Source: Watersipora subatra
Lineage: Eukaryota > Bryozoa > Gymnolaemata > Cheilostomatida > Watersiporidae
NCBI RefSeq assembly: GCF_963576615.1
Contig: NC_088711.1
Span: 8,302,869-8,366,868, forward strand
Length of the DNA: 64,000 nucleotides
Reading direction: 5' to 3'
Position 1 is the first letter of the stretch, and every line of letters starts with the position of its first letter. This document shows, piece by piece, positions 49,236 to 64,000 of this stretch. A model generated the notes under the pieces. That model was not told the DNA's origin. It did not search any database and saw only the letters and a program-made list of their open reading frames with translations. The position numbers and the translations under genes were made by a program.

Positions 49236-49960
49236 CACAGAAAGAGAAAGTGTATTGAAATATGTACACATGGATCACCAGAGAGAAACAAAGTGTATAA
49301 GGCGAGCTTCTCAAGTGGTATGGTGGCCAGGGATGTCAGCTCAGATAAGTCGCAAGGTTAAAGACTGTGTTATATGTGAAGAATTTAGGATGAAACTTAA
49401 AGAACTTTTGTTGTGTAAACTATTTTGGACAAACCATTGTGGGGGTTGGCTACTGACTTGTTTGAGTTTGAAGGGCGGAACTATCCATTAGTTGTGGACT
49501 ACTACAGCCATTATATAACAGTTCATGAACTCAGAATATCAACAGAGACACTGAGTTGTGTGCCGTGCAGAAATCGGAGAGTCTGTTTTTTTTAGACTTT
49601 CCAAATTCTATAGTCGGTGACAATTTGTTTCAGCTAAATTTGAAGAATTTGTGAGAAAATAGGATATTGGTCACATAACAGTTCACTCAATTACCCTCAA
49701 GGAAATGGAGAAGCCGATCGGGCGGTACATACAGTAAAAGGTCTAATGAAGAAAAAAGTAAATCTACAAACAGCACTGTGTGTCTATAGAAACACGCCAC
49801 TTTTTAATGGCTATACTGTTTCAGAATTAATGTTTGGAAGGTCAATGAACTCTATGTGTCTTATGACAGATAAAACTATAGACTCGGAGAGGCTGAAAGA
49901 AAACGAGATAATTAGGAGAAATAAACAAAAGAGAATCATCGTTGAGTACGAGCTGGTTTA
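49236..49960 (+). pseudogene. Gypsy integrase remnant
   Basis: HMDHQRETKCIRRASQVVWW and CVICEEF form the HHCC zinc domain. A weak DDE core follows with breaks. The end block VNLQTALCVYRNTPLFNG and SELMFGRSM is the usual YR.TPH..TG.SP..L.FGR region. The frame then runs on into the LTR remnant. Confidence 0.85.
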
Positions 49961-50019
49961 AGCAGAAGCGATTAGGAGAAACACATAGCTTAACAAGGGC
50001 ATATTAGCACTACACTACA

Positions 50020-51533
50020 ATATGGACTGGCCATGTCCGAGTCGTAGCAAGGGAACCGCGAAAATTGGAGATATGATCGGTTGCAGAAAGCAATTTAAGA
50101 GTCAATGTGTTTTCTGACACCACCATTGATATTTTAAAAAGATTAAACCGCAACATGATGCTTGCAGATCAGGCGTTCAAGACCAGTATGCCACGACTGC
50201 TCTCAAAAATTAAAAAAAATAAAACGATAACAAGCTAGACTCTTTTTTTGTAATTGCGTTGATACACTAACATAGAACGGATTAATAATAGTCAAAGAAA
50301 CTTTGAAAATACAGGTATTTAGACGACCCGCTGGCGAGTTGTAACAGTCTATCTAGAGCAGTTTTAATAAAACTTATTTGGTTGCGCGAGCATTGTGGCG
50401 TTGCACTGCTGCAGCTTAGTGTACTTTCGTGTCGGCATTGGATGTGGAAATAACCAATGAACTACGCGTTTGTAGTTACTTGGCCAATAGAAGTTTATGC
50501 TGTTTATTTTAGAATGCAGCGGTAAACCGGTACATGTAGTTTGTTCTGAGAACAGGATTTTAGTTTCGATTATTCGGAGTGGAAGCAACTCCGAGCCCAA
50601 TCGAGTGACGAAAACTCTGTGATCACAAATATTACACAATTTGTTAGCTCAAGCCACTGCCCAACTACGTTTACAACTGGAACAAAAAGAAAAAGCAACT
50701 AGTTGCCGTAATTACAAAAAAATGCAGCCGCGATTGGCGTATCGCAGATGATTTGCAAGCTATTTGCAACAGTTCATGTGCAAACCTTGATGATTGTTGC
50801 TCACAACGCAGTGAAGCAAAGAAAATTGGGTGTGATATCCTCAGCATAAGTTTCTGGCGTATTGACAAACCCACCTATAAAATCTTCATTGTTTGAGCGA
50901 ATGGTATTTACCAGGAAAACTTCTCTGACGTCTCAGGGAAGACCACGTTGAGGTTGAGGATTGAAAAAAATTTCCTTCAGGAATTTGTCTATTACCTTTA
51001 AAACCAACTGAGGTGTAGAGAGCCTAAGCATAAATTGTCTACAATGATTCAAGTTTTGTAGAGATAATATTTATAACACAGACATCTGATGCAACAAATT
51101 TCAGCGAATTTTATTGTTTGATTTTCCACCAACATTGCGATGCTGAGTACAATATGTACAAAAATATGCAGGTGTGACGGATATCTGACCGAGCATATGA
51201 CAAATAATAACAGCCAATAAATCCACGGCTATAAAACTGTCCTTTATAGGTCTGTACATCACTGGCAACAAACAATGGGACTGTCAAAGCACAAATAAGA
51301 TCCATTGATTGCGTCAGTAAGTCATGTCATAGAAGCATCCAATATATTACACAAGTTAACGGATATAGTCAGTAGCCATTTACATCTCCCTCACACAATG
51401 TACAGTACATAATAGGCTTCAATGTTTCCATTAACTGTTTATCTGTTATAGGTCTTCAAAGCTTGCAACCATACGCTATCAGTTAATAGTCTCAGCCAAC
51501 ACTATAACTACTGAGGAGTAACTGCTCCTGTCG
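50020..51533. other. Intergenic DNA with CNOT3 3' side
   Basis: From about 50100 to 50240 a 47-codon frame (DTTIDILKRLNRNMMLADQ) is open but unrecognised. GGAGTGGAAGCAACTCCGAG near 50577 matches the end of the inverted-repeat element at 56475-57025 and is probably a fragment of that family. No gene is called. Confidence 0.4.
51110..51115 (-). terminator. Candidate CNOT3 polyadenylation signal
   Basis: AATAAA on the minus strand, about 420 nt after the CNOT3 stop codon. Confidence 0.4.
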
Positions 51534-61706
<10,173 letters not shown>

Positions 61707-63349
61707 CTGTCAACACATAAATAAAAAAATATGAAAAATATGTAAATAGCTATTTGGCATACATTTAAACTGTTGAGCAACCTTTCTGTAAAACCAACAC
61801 ATAAGTTTTTAGTAAAAGAATTAAAATATCTCCTAGTATGCCAGCCTGAGTATGGTGTAACAACACGAAGACAGGGATATAATGGCACAGGTACAACACA
61901 GAAAGATAAACTTTCATTTCAAGTCTCTTCCTTAGTTAATAACAATCGATAGAAGGCGAGCACTAATCTGTTTCTCATTATGCTGAGCTTTTTAGATGGC
62001 TAAAAAGTTGGATATGTGCTCATTTAGTATGCTTTTGAATTCCCTTTCATGCATATGTACAAAATCCATCAGAGACAGGTTATGTCCAAGGAAAAGTGAG
62101 CAGCACAAAAATTTATCGATTACAAGACAATCTTATGACAAATCCAACAATAATATTTGTAATATCCAATGAACTTATAAGACAACTTATTGGCCATGTA
62201 CCCCAGTCATGGTCGAGCTTAATCCATTTTGCTTCAATTAAATATAATAAAGAGGTATGCAATATAAATCCAAGCGTCTCATGCATACTTATCCCATACG
62301 CAAACCCGACACTGGTGAGATTATGGTGTGATTACGCGAGAATGCGTAATCATCCTTAAAATCATCTGCATACACAGATCATAGCCACAAGGTTCCAACT
62401 GTATTTGACAGTAATTTGATGCATACACCAAATTGCTATCAAATACAACCAATGTGAACAAAGACTAATGAAAATGGTAAGTAATCTCAGTTTACAATAG
62501 TCAGGATCAGATGTACTAACATCAATTATTACAGGTGCTCTAGCCGAGCCGTCTAGACTGTCTTAAGGCTGTACCAAGGTAACATCACCATAGCATGCAC
62601 ACGCGTTAGGCATGACAGCTCAAGATTCTAAAACAGCTTGACTAAGGCGAAAATACCGGTGGTATTTACAGCACCGGGACAAAAGATGTTTATTAGGAAA
62701 AAGTGGGATGAAGCGGAGAAAGTATGAACATTTACAGAATGAAATAGGATAAACAACATGAAAAAGTAAGAATATTAAGTTTGCATAAAAGAAAATTGAA
62801 CTATAGTTTGTTAAATTGAATATATATTAAAAATTTATTGATTTGTAAAACAATTTTATAACTTTATTTCCAGTAATAATATGCATATATTGTAATATAT
62901 ATACAAATATATATTAATTGTTTTGCCATCCTCAATGCTGATCTTTTCCAATTCCACACCCAAATGCTATCCATTGGCCTGCTTTGGATTGACATAGCTA
63001 TGGTATACTCAATATTCAGCCATACTTGATACGGTGAAAGTTGAGTTGCAAATGAGAAAGTTTTAGCAGTTTAATATAAGCTCAATAACAGTAATTGACA
63101 ATTAAGAAAAAACAATTTTATTACCTGTTTTCAATCTACAATTACTTTGCTCAATTGTAATGAACAGACTAGCAATTCCAACTAGCTAAATTCAAAATTT
63201 CTAATTCCAATCTGGTCTTGGAAAAAATTATATTTCATCTTCTCACAAATTAGCCTATTGGGCCTATTAAAATGGCCTATCTAGTGAAACATATCAGCAT
63301 TTCTGAAACAAGACAATTATTACATCATCTTTGAAACAACTAAATACAG
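61707..63349. other. CNOT3 upstream intron, nothing recognised
   Basis: I looked on the minus strand for the N-terminal CNOT3 exons (human MADKRKLQGEIDRC and RQLIDNRKLIE) and did not find them. Confidence 0.45.
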
Positions 63350-63530
63350 TCAAACATGGATAACTTGCCCTCGGATAGCTCGAACACTTGGTTAACTCGA
63401 ATGGTTTTGTTTGGTCCGTTCCCATGCAATGATAAATTGCTTCAGATAACTCGACCTCAACTTTGTTAACTCAAACAGTTTTTTGCCCAACGGCTACCGA
63501 GACAGTTGTCATCGCTTTAGAATGTCACTT
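63350..63530. mobile_element. Dispersed-element fragment with ATAACTCGA motifs
   Basis: Variants of ATAACTCGAAC/TTAACTCGAA recur five times in about 120 bp, starting from TACAGTCAAACATGGATAAC. This internal repetition and the TACAGT start look like the end of a Tc1/mariner-type MITE, but the other end was not located. Confidence 0.4.
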
Positions 63531-64000
63531 TATTCCAAGCCATAACGATAAACCTCAACTTTTAGGAGTTCGTAGGCGTTGTTATTACCATCATTGGCAA
63601 AATATTTTTGTCAACGACTTTTCCAAGTTAGGTGAAATTTGACTTTTACCAAACAACCGCTTAGCGATGGTCCTTCGAAGGCAAGGAAAAATGAGGTAAC
63701 CTTCGCATAAACTTCAAGAAAAATAGGCAAAATTAATCTTGGTTAAAACGCTCAAAAGAAAAAGATGTTTTTTCTTCTGAGCATCTCAACAGCGATCAAG
63801 TTTTGCCAATTTTAATCTGAAAACGTCCTGGCAGTCACATCACATAAAACAACAAACAAATTTCAGGTGATAGAAAAATCTCTATATTTTTTGATAAAAA
63901 AATTTTAAACTGTACATCAGAAGCATTTAATTTGAAACAAGCCATTCATGCTTTTGATTTATATTATAGTTTGTATATGTACATGTATCTACTAATAAAT

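Larger units (their letters stand above)
46831..50019 (+). mobile_element. Ty3/Gypsy LTR retrotransposon, broken
   Basis: Two direct copies of about 85 bp (46831-46915 and 49934-50019, both holding AGGAGAAACACATAGCTTAA and ending ACACTACA) bracket a degenerate gag-pol and are the surviving ends of the LTRs. The order of domains is gag zinc knuckle, protease, reverse transcriptase, RNase H, integrase, which identifies Ty3/Gypsy. Many frameshifts and stops break every domain. The 3' copy begins directly after the integrase remnant, so the segment between pol and the LTR, and most of the LTR itself, is deleted. The element cannot be active. Confidence 0.88.

Noticed and set aside
50100-50240. 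Open frame DTTIDILKRLNRNMMLADQ after the Gypsy relic
   Set aside because: Too short and without recognised similarity. It may be another worn element fragment.

Overview
This window is nuclear DNA from a metazoan, most likely an invertebrate bilaterian. It is AT-rich, it has small exons with GT-AG introns from about 70 bp to 5 kb, and its introns and intergenic DNA are crowded with satellites, minisatellites and decayed transposons. I cannot name the species or phylum. No tRNA, rRNA, CRISPR array or bacterial gene was seen.

Four conserved genes were assembled exon by exon. In every case splice sites, reading phase and protein similarity agree. (1) A GRB2/Drk/Sem-5 adaptor on the minus strand, of which only the two exons encoding the N-terminal SH3 domain (3065-3619) are present. 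The rest lies off the left edge. (2) A complete polypyrimidine tract-binding protein gene (PTBP/hephaestus family) on the plus strand, 12683-33026, with 16 coding exons and 702 residues. (3) A complete mitochondrial ribosome-recycling GTPase GFM2 (mtEF-G2) on the minus strand, 37527-44504, with 9 exons and 740 residues. (4) CNOT3 of the CCR4-NOT deadenylase complex on the minus strand, 51534-61706, with 9 exons. It is complete at its C terminus and lacks about the first 85 residues. PTBP and GFM2 are convergent.

Region by region: 1-1875 holds a 13-bp repeat and a 78-bp satellite with higher-order structure. 2448-5070 holds the GRB2 exons and two copies of a satellite-tailed repeat. 5.1-12.6 kb is intergenic, with pogo, hAT-like and LINE remnants. 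12.6-33 kb is PTBP, whose introns carry a large fold-back element and 18-, 21-, 22- and 32-bp arrays. 33.7-36.6 kb is a nested transposon cluster (TTAA-flanked elements and a hAT element with a perfect 8-bp target duplication). 37.5-44.5 kb is GFM2. 46.8-50.0 kb is a broken Ty3/Gypsy element. 51.5-61.7 kb is CNOT3, with a pogo relic and another TTAA-flanked element in its last intron.

The most interesting signal is in PTBP. The gene keeps a 34-nt exon at the same place in RRM3 as the exon that vertebrate PTBP genes skip to autoregulate themselves. It is preceded by 258 nt with no AG dinucleotide, the mark of a distant branch point. Skipping it would create a stop codon 66 nt before the next exon junction. 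This suggests that nonsense-mediated-decay autoregulation is present in this invertebrate.
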